NCBI GenBank assembly: GCA_003024785.1
Contig: PUQB01000237.1
Location: forward strand, 124,001-188,000
Source of the DNA: Selaginella tamariscina
Lineage: Eukaryota > Streptophyta > Lycopodiopsida > Selaginellales > Selaginellaceae
DNA length: 64,000 bases
Direction: 5' to 3'
Below the pieces are notes generated by a model, which saw only the letters and a list, made by a program, of their open reading frames with translations, ran no database searches and was not told the DNA's origin. Of the stretch, positions 23,857-34,705 are shown in pieces. Numbering within the stretch: position 1 is the first letter of the stretch; every line of letters starts with the position of its first letter. Position numbers and translations under genes: made by a program.

Positions 23857-25692
23857 TCATTTTCTTTTTCTAATTCCTTTCGCAACCATGAACTTTCTCA
23901 ACGTGGAGAGCTCGTCGTGGTTCCTAGCTGCAGCATGTAAGTTCGACAGTAATAAGTACGGGGCAACCCCAACCTCTTCGTCAAGATCGAGAAACCTCCC
24001 AGACACACGTTTCCCCCTCTGCACATCCCCATGTATCTCGCAACCCCCCAGCACAGCAGTAAACTCGACAGCGTTCGGCTCGTAAGGCATCTCCTCGACA
24101 AGTTCCTCGGCATCAGTTAGCCTTCCAGCCCGTCCCAATAGATCCAACATACACGAGTAGTGATCCTTTGTAGGCATCCCACCGTAGTCGGTGTATATCG
24201 AATGGAAATGCTTTCTTCCATCCTCTACAAGCCCAGCATGACTACATGTAGATATCATGCATATGAAAGTCACTAGATCAGGTACCTTCCCATCCACGTT
24301 CAGTAGTCTGTAGAGCTCAAAGACTTCCCTACCATGCCCCTTCTGTGCGTAACACGCGATCATCGCATTCCAGGTTGCGATCGGCCTGTCGTGTATACCC
24401 TCGAAGATCTCTCTCGCTTCTGCTAGCTTCCCACACTTCCCATACATGTTCAGTAGTGCCGTTCTCACCACGACGTCTTCGGAGAGTTCCGGGTAATGAA
24501 CGATGCTGGAGTGGACGATCCTTCCCTGACTGAGGTCCGTCAAGTTGGCAACTGCATCAAGCACACTGACACATGAGACTTTGTCAATCTCCAGCCCTTC
24601 CAGATCCATCTCCCTGAACATGTATGTCGCATGCCTGTAGTCCGCATTCTGCACGCAGGCGGCCATCATGGCGTTCCACGACACCACTGATCCTCCTGGC
24701 ATCGAAAGAAACACGTCCCTGGCTTCCTGGAGCTCACCGTTTGTGCCGCACGCCACTATCATGCTTGTCCAGCATACGGCGTCCCGTTTCGGGGCGGTAT
24801 GGAATAGGGACCTGGCTTCGTCCAGAAGGCCGTTCTCCGAGTATGCGGTAATCATCGCCGTCTGCAAAACAACGTCCCAGTTGGCAACAGGAACTGCATC
24901 AAATGCAGACTTGGCATCTCTTACGAGCCCGAACTTGCCATACATGTTCACCAGCGCAGTCGCGACTACCACGTTCCTGTGGAGGCTCTCCGTGGCAGCC
25001 CTCGAATGTAGAGTCTTGCCTAACTGGAGTGCAGACACGCTAGTGCACGCCTCGATGCACGTTACAAATGTTATCCGGTCCGGTTCGACATCCATCCTCT
25101 GGAAGAGGTGTAACGCTTCAGAGGCCCTGTCCGCTTGTACGTAGGCAGTGATGAGTGTGTTCCATGAAACCACGTCTCTCTTTGGCATGTCGTCGAAAAC
25201 AGACTTGGCTTCAGTGATATACCCACACTGGGCATATGCGGTAGCCACAATGTTCCACGAGTATGTGTTCTTTCTGATCGAGGGCATTCTCTCGAACATG
25301 TACCTGACATCTTCAAGGCTGCCATTGTGAGCGTATGCAAGCATGACGAGATGCCAGGAGACAGAGTTCGGCTCGGGGATGGACTCGAACACCGAACGTG
25401 CAGATGTTGGGCATCTGCAGTTCCCATACATTTGCACTAGGAGGTTGGAGATGAATATATCGCGGTCGTACCCAAAGTTGAAGACGTGGTAGTGGATTCT
25501 CCTGCCTTGTTGTATGGAGCCACTGGTGCCGCACTCACGGATGTAACATGCAAATGCCGGTTTGTCTGCCTGCAGCTCGCGTCTGTCGAGGTAGTCGAGG
25601 AATGTGAGGAGCGTGAGGTTTGTGTGCACCTGTTTTTGTAGTGATGTCAAGTGTCTCCTTGCTTGTGCTTGAAGACTTGTCCCATATCTCAT
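23857..25692 (-). CDS. PLS-class pentatricopeptide repeat protein
   Basis: Intronless gene of 611 residues. PPR proteins bind organellar RNA one base per repeat, and PLS-class members usually guide C-to-U editing. Many repeats are visible, for example DVVSWNTLITAYVQADRAS, NVVVATALVNMYGKFG and PIATWNAMIACYAQKGHG. The C-terminal part (HYSCMLDLLGRAGRLTDAEE then APYLLLSNLHAAARNHDELS) is an E1-type tail. The protein stops at GIRKRK, with no E+ or DYW cytidine deaminase domain, so editing would need a partner in trans. The Arg-containing N-terminus is compatible with organelle targeting. Convergent with MATE-B (stop codons 67 bp apart). Confidence 0.93.
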   Translation of the reverse strand: MRYGTSLQAQARRHLTSLQKQVHTNLTLLTFLDYLDRRELQADKPAFACYIRECGTSGSIQQGRRIHYHVFNFGYDRDIFISNLLVQMYGNCRCPTSARSVFESIPEPNSVSWHLVMLAYAHNGSLEDVRYMFERMPSIRKNTYSWNIVATAYAQCGYITEAKSVFDDMPKRDVVSWNTLITAYVQADRASEALHLFQRMDVEPDRITFVTCIEACTSVSALQLGKTLHSRAATESLHRNVVVATALVNMYGKFGLVRDAKSAFDAVPVANWDVVLQTAMITAYSENGLLDEARSLFHTAPKRDAVCWTSMIVACGTNGELQEARDVFLSMPGGSVVSWNAMMAACVQNADYRHATYMFREMDLEGLEIDKVSCVSVLDAVANLTDLSQGRIVHSSIVHYPELSEDVVVRTALLNMYGKCGKLAEAREIFEGIHDRPIATWNAMIACYAQKGHGREVFELYRLLNVDGKVPDLVTFICMISTCSHAGLVEDGRKHFHSIYTDYGGMPTKDHYSCMLDLLGRAGRLTDAEELVEEMPYEPNAVEFTAVLGGCEIHGDVQRGKRVSGRFLDLDEEVGVAPYLLLSNLHAAARNHDELSTLRKFMVAKGIRKRK

Positions 25693-26473
25693 CAGAAATC
25701 GACCATCACATTTGTTTTGATTGTTACGTAACCCTAATTTTAACCTTCACATAAATTAAATTAAAAAACCTAAGAACTCTTAGCGAGAAAAGTAATTTTA
25801 AAGTGATATCTTTTATATAAATGTAGTAAATATTTAATAAACTTATATATATATATACACTTTATTATTTTTAATAAATTAATAATTATATATTACGTTT
25901 AAAAATAGGTTTATATAAGTTAAATAAGTTGTTAGGTTTGGGCTTATTTAAACAATTTAATTTAAAAGAGTATTGTTATCATATGAACCCTTAAAATTTA
26001 TTAAATTACATATATATTATAAAGTCTGAATATGCTCTAAATTATGCTCCGTCATTTGAATATATATATATACATATATATATCTGAGTACATAAGTTAT
26101 ATGTCTTTTACCTTTAACAAAGTAAAAAAAAGGCTAGAATATTCGAATAATATTCTATGTTTAAAATATATTTATATTTTATTTCAGTTATAAATTTAAT
26201 TAAAATAATTTTAATAATAGAAAAATTAAAATATTTTTATTAAGTTGGAGTGATTGAAGAATGGGAAAAATTACAACCCAAAATTTTAAATTTATTATAT
26301 ATACACATACCCCTTACATATATATACTGTTGTTTAATGTATATATATACAGTATATATCCCTTACATAATCTTATATTTTTATAGTTAAAACAGCATAT
26401 TCCTCGCATATCTGATTCTCACATATATATGCTCTGTTTTAGGAATCAACATAGAATAGGGTTCTTGAAAGAA
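25693..26473. other. AT-rich upstream region of PPR and HDC1
   Basis: Very AT-rich, no gene. Probably contains both divergent promoters. A CTCTGTTTTAG splice-acceptor-like site just before 26444 suggests a leader intron for HDC1. Confidence 0.4.
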
Positions 26474-29471
26474 ATGGATGCAGGTGACAGGAATACGTAC
26501 AGCAACAGATTGCCGAGCGTTTCAGATGTGAAGAAAGAAGAATCATGGAATGCAGCAGGGGGCGAGCCACTGGAGAGGAAAAAGAGCGGACGCGGCGCCC
26601 CATTGAATCCGACTCCGGGTCCGAGTCTGGGTCCGATATCGTCTTCCGATCTCGTCTGGGGCGCGAAATATCCTCTGGAGCCGGACAAGTTGAGGATCAA
26701 TAACAATCTGGACGACGGCCACAAGCATTCGGCTATGGCGTCTTCGTCTCGGGGCTTGAATCCGCAAGAAGAGAAGCCGGAAGAATGTAAAAGCGAGATT
26801 TTGCAAAAGAGCGGGGAGCAGGTGAAGACGGAGAGGCCTTACAAGAGAGATCGCGAGGGGAATCTCAAGATTTCTTCGGATGATCACAAGATGGAAGATG
26901 TGAAGTCGGAAGCTGCGGAAGATGTGAAGATGGAGCCGGAAGAAAGTCCTGAAGATGCAGATAAGGATAAAGATGCAGTTGTTGTTCAGCAGCGGAAGAG
27001 GATGTCTCGTCATAGAGTTGGGTCTCAACAGACTGCTCCAAAAGAGGCTCGATCTTCCAGATTCCGGAAAGAGCGAGAAGGGTACATACTCATATATTTG
27101 ATCATGCATTTCAAAATACACAAGTTTCTATACAATAAACATACGCAATATACATTTGTTCAATATTCACATTTGTAATAGTGTCATAATAAAACATTAT
27201 TTTTTCTTTTTGTTCAGACCGTTTGTTCAGTACAAAGTTGGGGAACGCCTTCCGGAGCTTTCTAAGATTTATGCAGAGAATGGATCAAAAGAAGGAACCA
27301 CTTTGGAAGTGCGTATCACTGCTGATCTAGCTACAACATCGAACAGACAGGTTCGTGTTTGTTATAACTGTTGTATTACACACACGTATAGATATGCATA
27401 TGTAGATGTAGATAGATAGATAGATAGATATCTGCCTACACACATACTGCTTAATATGGTTCAAGCATTTTATATATTACGTCATATACTGTTTTCCAGG
27501 TTCGTGGTAGCCAGCTCTGGGGAACAGATATTTATACAGAAGATTCCGATCTTGTTGCTGGTAATTTGGTTAAACACAGTCTATATTACATCAGCTAGTT
27601 TAAATATCAGTTATACCTGGTGCTTATCTATGGTTTTATATCAAGTGAGGCTGTTTTTCCAGTATTTAATGCTTTCTTTCTGTATGTAGTTCTCATGCAC
27701 ACAGGCTACTACTGTCCTACTGCGACCCCTCCGTGCATAACCGAAATCCGTGCAACAATTCGTGTTCTTCCTCCACAGACAAGTAAGCTCTTTTAATTTA
27801 TCCTTGAGAGTACAGTTCAATATACTCACACTGTGAGATAGGCTACACATCCACGTTAAGGAACAGCGTGAGATCACGTGCCTGGGGAGCAGCAACGGGA
27901 TGTAGTTACAGCATTGAGAAATGCCGAATTGTGAAGGTATATGATTTATATATGTATCTATGCGAATGTAGTTAATATATATGTTCTATACTATATTGTA
28001 CAGATGTATAATTGCTTGTGTTTACAGGCAAATAATCAGGGAATAGTAGACTTGGAGCCTTGTTTAAACAGAATGTCTGCGGTGGCTCCTACACTTGCTC
28101 CTGCTGCAATGGAACGCACAATGACAACAAGATCTGCTTCATCCGTAAGCTTTTTCCATTTTATATTAATAGCAATGTGCTGGTCTAATGTATATGTGAA
28201 TCTTGTGTGTAGAATGCACATCGCCAGCAGAGGTTTGCGCAGGAAGTGACTATACAGTATAACTTGTGCAACGAGCCTTGGTAAGTACTCTCTCTCTCCC
28301 TCCCTCCCTCCCTCTACACGCACGCACACACAACGAGATGATATCAAATAATAATAACTAAAACCTGTTGTTGCAGGATGAAATACCAGATGAGCATTGT
28401 TGCAGATCGGGGTCTGAAAAGGTCTCAGTTCACCTCCGCTCGGCTAAAGAGAGGAGATGTCTTGTATTTGGAAACGCACAGGCGTAGGTAAGTCTACTAA
28501 CTAAACCTTAACTTATATTTTAATAATCCGTAATTTGTCAATATATACATTAACTACTAAAACGGAATATATCATTAGGATATAACAATACGAGTATAAG
28601 GCCGTATTTTGAGAAATCACTGTGTATGGTTCTTTTACTTGTATGCATGTGTGTCACGTAAACATGTATAGACATCCATATTGCTAAGGTATCGTTTATA
28701 TACTTATGCATAAATTAATAATTTTAAGAATTTATTAATGCCTTGATGTAAACTATTATAGTTGATTAATACGGATTTTGTTTGCAGGTACGAGCTTTCT
28801 TACGACGGCGAGAAAGCATCATCAAATGGAACAGTGGCTACATCATCTGCAGCACAGGCTTCAGATAGAAAGGGTTTAATCGACAAAGAAAAGGATAAGC
28901 ACAACGGTCACTGTGATAAGAATGGACATTCTGGAGAATACTCCGAGCACTACAAATGGTCACTGTGCGTTAGTCCTCTTCCACTTGCTACAGTTCGCTC
29001 CAAGGGTGTTCCTCTTCCTCCGGATTGCATCGAGGTAACAATTACTGTATACAATACTATTTATAATTTATATAGGAAGATAATCTATCATAAGAATAAA
29101 ATATTTAATATAAAATTTCAGAGTTAGACATACACAACACACACACCCTTTACGGTTTTGCGAACATATGCACGTTATTTGAATTTAAACAAATGCCTCC
29201 ACAATAAATTAGTAATCTTTATTTTATTGAGTATAACGTGTAGTAACATTTAAGTATATACCAATCTAAGAATTCTACACGAACTTCTAAAGTATTTATT
29301 TAGGAGAGAGAATGAGAGAAAGATGTCATATATGATTGATAGGTGGTTGAGGAAAGTTTGGAGTGGGAAGAGGTGCAATGGTCCCCAACGAGTGTGTGGG
29401 TACGCGGGAAGGAGTATGTACTCGCGAGAGCACAGTTTCTCTCTCCTCGTGCTGATGTATTGACTTTATAA
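26474..29471 (+). CDS. HDC1: HDC1 / Rxt3-family histone deacetylase complex subunit
   Basis: Scaffold subunit of Sin3/Rpd3-type histone deacetylase complexes. Exons: 26474-27081, 27218-27350, 27500-27560, 27690-27782, 27842-27936, 28028-28144, 28213-28280, 28377-28487, 28788-29034, 29343-29471; together 553 residues in frame. The N-terminal 200 residues are low-complexity, rich in K, E, D and S. The conserved Rxt3 core has GSQLWGTDIYTEDSDLVAVL, STLRNSVRSRAWGAATGCSY, VTIQYNLCNEPWMKYQMSIV and RLKRGDVLYLETHRRRYELS. The end reads VQWSPTSVWVRGKEY. It is shorter than Arabidopsis HDC1 because of its short N-terminus. ATG 26474 was chosen because an upstream in-frame ATG (26429) lies before a likely leader-intron acceptor. 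Confidence 0.9.
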
Positions 29472-30756
29472 ATGGATAGGTAATTTGCTTTAACCTTTCA
29501 TACTGTGTTTGGTAAGCCACATTCAATCTGTTGTTATACATTTCTTTGTTCACATACATACACACACATATATATATATATATATCTGTGTGTGTGTGTG
29601 TGTTCACTGTCGAGACACGAGACAATGCTCTATTTATCTCTCTATATGTGTGTGTGTGCCTGTGTTGTGTAAGTCTTTATTTATAATATACTTGTAAGAT
29701 TAACATTTTGTATTTATAAACGTACATTCTCTATATGTAATGATTTGATTTTGATTACTTACAGTGCAAATACTATGTATTTTTCAATTATGATGTTTAT
29801 GTATTCTTTTATACACGTATGGAGATATTTATTTAATTTAAAAACAAGATCGAAGAGTTAGATTTTTGAAGTAAATTTTTCTAGCAACTTCTATTATTCT
29901 TTTATAGCCCTAACAGTTTTAAGATGATATAAATAAAGTTTCTATTCTGACATAGTCTCGTTATATACTAAAAATATTACTATAATAGATTGTAAAATAA
30001 TTTAACAATCAATATTATAGTAAGATAATGATACTATCATTTTTCAGTTCTTTATGTAACATAAACAATGAAACAAGTTAGATTAGGTCATGTTCAAATT
30101 AATTAACGAACTTAGGAATCATTTTTACTTTAAAGAAGGGAAGGCTTTGCATAAGCCATTAAATTGAACTAAGTAAGGGTAAGGACTAGTGCGAAACGAC
30201 TGATGACTTAAGTTTTAACTTAAGTTAACTTTAGATTGCCAATTTAAGAAGTCTTAAGACTTAAAAAAGAAGGAAACTCATTTAAGATGAAGAAATGATA
30301 TTTAACTATGGCACTTATACCAAATGTAAGTTAAAAAGTTGAAGGTCCAAAAAATCATGTAGAAAATGCATTCATAAAATAACTTATTAAGAAAGAATCA
30401 GAGGTAGGAAGTCCACAAACATTTATGGAAAGGTTTGTAGAAAATTCGTAGTAATAGGAAATCATGTAAGGAAGAAAGTCTTATGGTGATAAGATGAGAA
30501 CGATTATAGATGGACTGACATGGCACATGGATATGAAAGTGAATAGGCAAAAGTCTCCACACATGAATTTTCATGCTTGTTTCTTATGTATTCATTTTAG
30601 CAATGCAAGACAGGTTATATAAAATCTTATGTATACGATATACTATGAGCATAATCTATCCAGTGAGTAATTTAACATGGTTGTAACCAAAGTAAATTCG
30701 TGTCATTAACTTTAGAGATTAGTCAAGAATTCTAAGTGTTAAGTAAAGTATATAAG
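29472..30756. other. Intergenic DNA downstream of HDC1
   Basis: No gene. Contains CA/TA/GT microsatellites at about 29550-29660, then AT-rich unique-looking sequence. Confidence 0.5.
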
Positions 30757-31635
30757 TGTAGGAATTATATTATCACGACACTTTCGTGAGAGAAACCCTA
30801 AAGTCCATGCTAACGTGGCAACCTATGTGCCACATGTCAGATGTGAGCTCCACTAAGATATAGTTCTTTCCCGCCTCTCCTTGTTCAACTGTATCTACTA
30901 ATTTGTTATTTAGGGCTCAACTACTATAACTTCATTAGGAACAACATCTTTAAAGGACATACTGGTTGACGATGGTTTGACCACTGTTAAATTGCCAGAC
31001 AGCATGAACGAGCGACAGGACGGAGCAGTCAAGTGGGGAAGGTATAGCAAGTACTAACCGACAATGATAGTTGTCAGCAGTGCTTAACCCAAGCATAGAT
31101 CCATCAACTATCAAGATACTCGGGACAACACGCGTGAGGGAGGCGCATAAATGCTATAGGTAGGACACTGTCATAGGGCGGTAGACCAGTGAGAGAGTGC
31201 CACCTAAAACTAGGTGGTTGACCCACTATATAAGTAGGAAGGCTAGTAGTGGGTCGGAGTCCTTCTAGTCAGTCTTCTTCTTTGTATCTTGTTCCACCTT
31301 CTCTAAGGCCACACTATATCTAGACAGGTAGTATATGGATTAGATTCCTTTTGTCCCCCATCTCTCCCAATTACTCTCCTCTTGCTTTGCTCCCAATCCA
31401 ATGCAATACCAACAAGGGGGCAATAGCACTATGCATAGTGGAACTCCTACCCACCTATACACGAGCCTCGTGGCATTTGGATAGAGGCCATCACAACACT
31501 TATCAGTGCTCCCAAGGTAAAGGTCGGCTCACCGATGTGGACCTGCAAGACAGGACGCTGGTAACAGTGTCTTGGTGACCACCAAGGCTTTGTAAGTCAC
31601 CCCACATCTGGCTTGCAGAGTCCCCAACAACCACA
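30757..31635 (+). repeat. Possible solo LTR of a second retroelement
   Basis: Starts TGTAGGAATT and ends near CAACAACCACA. It contains a TATA-like CACTATATAAGTAGGAAG at about 31222-31239 with transcript-like pyrimidine sequence after it, and paired CACGTGGCA-like stretches. No second copy is in the window, so the ends are guesses and the identification is weak. Confidence 0.3.
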
Positions 31636-32329
31636 TATTTAGTGAACTTTTGCATCATTTAATCAATTAAGAATTTTTGTTTTCTCTTTAGATAATTGAA
31701 CAAAGCAACATATTTCTAGGTTGATATTTTATAAGGGGAGGTAAAAGTTACAATATAATCAAAGCAATTCTCATAAAGCTCTTAAACTAGTTTTAAAGTG
31801 AGTAGCTATTGAAAAGAACCTGCATCTACAAAGAAAGAGAGCAATGTAAGAAGAATGGAGCAGTATATATGACTCCTACAAGTAAGTTCATGAGGCTTTA
31901 AGGAGTACTTGAAGCTCACACTAGCTAACAAAAAAGCTCTTGGTTACGTTTGGACAAGATCATTTGAAAGCTTAAAGTAGAGTTTTTGGATGCAAGGTTG
32001 GAATAGAGTACTCTTTGTCATTGACTTTGAAAACCAAGAAGTGCAAATAATAATTTTAATGTGTAACTTCTAATAAATTGGTATTCAGATGATGCTATTG
32101 ATCTTTAAGGATTTATAGATGTAGATGCAACTAATACCTCACTCTCTTGAACAAACAAGAGTGCATCAAAACTACCATGCACCAAGATCCACTATTAAAA
32201 AGGCTTAGATGGGATTGCTACTAAACTACTTAAGATTGAAGAAAAATGTAGCAAAGAGCAATAAAAGAACAAAGAAACAAAAGTTTAGAGGTTTAAACAT
32301 GAGCATGTAGTTGAGATTAAATGTCAAAG
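31636..32329. other. Intergenic DNA
   Basis: No gene or clear repeat was recognised. Confidence 0.4.
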
Positions 32330-33224
32330 TCTTTACCTGGTGCCACGAGTGTGGCTCACTAGATGCCAACTTTAGAAACCCTCATTGGAAGCCCACAAAT
32401 CTAGTAAAATAACCCAGCATTCAAGAACTCACATCCTCAGTTGTCTAAATACACGGATAGTTCTCACCTTCGTGAGTTAGGTCATGTGACTAGTTATGCT
32501 GCAAGTGCTATCCCTAGCTTGGCGTGGATGAGGAGGCCAGAACAAGCCCTCAACCAATAGTCTTGCAGAACATGAAATCATGGAACACCTTCTAAGTTTT
32601 CAAATGGGTTATCAAGCTTAAGGAATTAGTTAACTCCTTAGACGCAATATACTCGATCATGAGGTGTGAATCTCACCAATAATAAGGCTTGGGCAACCCT
32701 TAGGGTGTGACATACCTCTACTGATTGAAAGTTGAGGCGGCACAATATGGGTTGTGCCTTGATGACATAAGCTTAAACTTTCACTGATAGGAGAATAACG
32801 AGCTCTCTTTAAACTCACAAACTTTCACTACATATACTTTACCTATTTCCATGAAAGAGCCCCCCCCCCCCTCCCCATTTGTGTGAGTTGGTTGGCACAG
32901 AATGCCAACCAATGTTAGTGAGTTTATTAACCTACCCTATACCTGACTCCATGGAGGTTAGGGCGTAGGGTTAAGGGGATGTCCTTCACCATCACTTGAC
33001 ACACCCACAAACCTTGTATCATAGTTAAAAATAATAAGGAGAGAGTTATGAATGGTAAGTTCCACATTCACCTAGAGTTTCTCAAGGTATTTAGTGACAA
33101 ACCGGCCAAACCACCCCTAAAGACTTAAGTTCATTAAGTGGGGCTATTTTTCACTATATCCAGGTTCAACATGAAATATAGTATATAACAATAGTGAACT
33201 TCCAAAGTAAAAAAATAAAGTCAT
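32330..33224 (-). repeat. Inverted, partial long-LTR copy
   Basis: The reverse complement shows the same landmarks as the plus-strand LTR copies: TTACTTTGGAAGTTCACTAT, a CTTAATGAACTTAAG block, GAAACTCTAGGTGAATG. The left limit is uncertain. A C-run of about ten bases near 32861 is the complement of the family's G-run. Confidence 0.45.
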
Positions 33225-34142
33225 TGTCATAATTTTTACTATGACTCAAGCCTTTACTTTGGGTTTTACTATTGTTACTTATCGGCTTGTGTGACGAACC
33301 CTAGATGTAGTAGGAAACATGCCTGCTTAGTGCACTTGGGTATTTGGTGATGATCCAACCGGGTGACATTAAGTATTTGCATGAAACTCTAGGCAAAGCT
33401 AAAACTTACCTTCTAGAAAATTCACCCTCAATTTGACGTTCCAGTTAGGTTTTTCCTCAGGGTTAGGGACACCCCTAGGGTTTCCCTAACCCCGCACCTT
33501 AATACCCCCCTAGGGGTTAGGTTTAGGGTTAGGTTACGCATCTCATTTTCATTAAGGACTAGCATTTTTGTGCCAGCCCACTTACTCATTTAGGAAAATG
33601 AGGGGGGCTCTATCACATAAATAAGCTAGAGTATATGTAATGAGAGTTCTTGGGCTCAAAAGAGAGCTCTTTATTCTCCTACTTATGCAAGGTAAGCTTG
33701 TGTTGTCAAAGTGCAACCCTTTGTTGTGCTACCCTAACTTTCATATGATAGGAGTACGTCCCACCTTTGGGTTAGCCTACCCTTAACATTAACAGGATTA
33801 TGCCTTTGTGATTATGTACGTTACTTCCAAGGAGTTAGTCAAATTCCTTGATCCAAAAACCTGTTCACAAGCTTAAAGGCATTGCTCGAGTTTACGTTCT
33901 GCAGAATTAGTGGTTGAGGCCTTGCTCCAGCCGCCTCAACCACACCAAGCTAAGAACAATACATGTAACTCATCTAGCTTGCATATCTTGATTCACAAGG
34001 TGAGTCTCATTCATGGACTTAGTCAGCTTGGGGTTTAAGTTCCTAGGGGATGGGTTCTTAATATGGGTTACTTTACTAGATTTTGTGGGGTTTCAAGGGT
34101 TGACATCAAGCTGCCTATGTGGCACCAAATAAAACTCTAACA
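33225..34142 (+). repeat. Long-LTR copy B (internally deleted)
   Basis: Begins TGTCATAATTTTTACTATGA and ends AAACTCTAACA, with the CCCTAACCC block and purine run. It is about 0.8 kb shorter than the full copy at 35752. The start is a short inverted repeat (TCATAGT...ACTATGA). The AT-rich stretch 34143-34705 that follows holds repeated ATATCCTGTATCC-like words and no gene. Confidence 0.55.
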
Positions 34143-34705
34143 CTCATAGTAAAATAAAAACTATGACACTTCCTTTGCCTGTTAAGCCATGACCCAAGAA
34201 TGATAAGAACAAGGAGGCTTAACTTCAAAAGCAAGGCAAGAACAAGGAACAAGACAAGAACAAAGAACAGAATAAGAATGATCATATAATGACTTGTACA
34301 ACAATTAGGTCGGAGCTTTTATACTCACAACTCCAAGAGCTAATCTAGGCATAAGCTAAAAATAATACTCTAGGAGCTAATCTAGGCATGAGCTAAAAAT
34401 AATGTTCCTTATCCTTTAGGTATATCCTGTAACCATATCTTGTAAACATATCATGTATCCCATATCCTATATCTTGTATCCTGTAGGTCGTATCCTGTAT
34501 TCTATATTGGGTCGTGACACTGCCATTAAAAATGTCAACAACGTCTAAATCCAAGACTAAATAATGTTTAAAAAAAAATAATCAAAACTATCATATCATT
34601 CTATGTGGAGTTAGTCAAAAGTTCACAATCTACATTACTAATGTGCTCATAATGCTATGCCAAGTACTTTAAAAGCATCATTCACATAAAGACATGCAAA
34701 AATCT

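Larger units (their letters stand above)
19245..23990. repeat. Tandem segmental duplication (two units of about 2.4 kb)
   Basis: Unit 1 runs from the 3' UTR of the 8-Cys gene through MATE-A to about 21688. Unit 2 runs from 21691 through MATE-B into the 3' end of the PPR gene. Exon lengths match one for one (185, 359/360, 87, 57, 239, 119, 87 and 57 bp), and introns and flanks are also similar. The junction near 21688-21691 joins a copy of the PPR 3' end directly to a copy of the 8-Cys gene 3' UTR, as expected from unequal crossing-over. Confidence 0.85.

Noticed and set aside
31351..31578. 75-codon plus-strand frame
   Set aside because: Inside a probable LTR; composition not protein-like and no homologue recognised.
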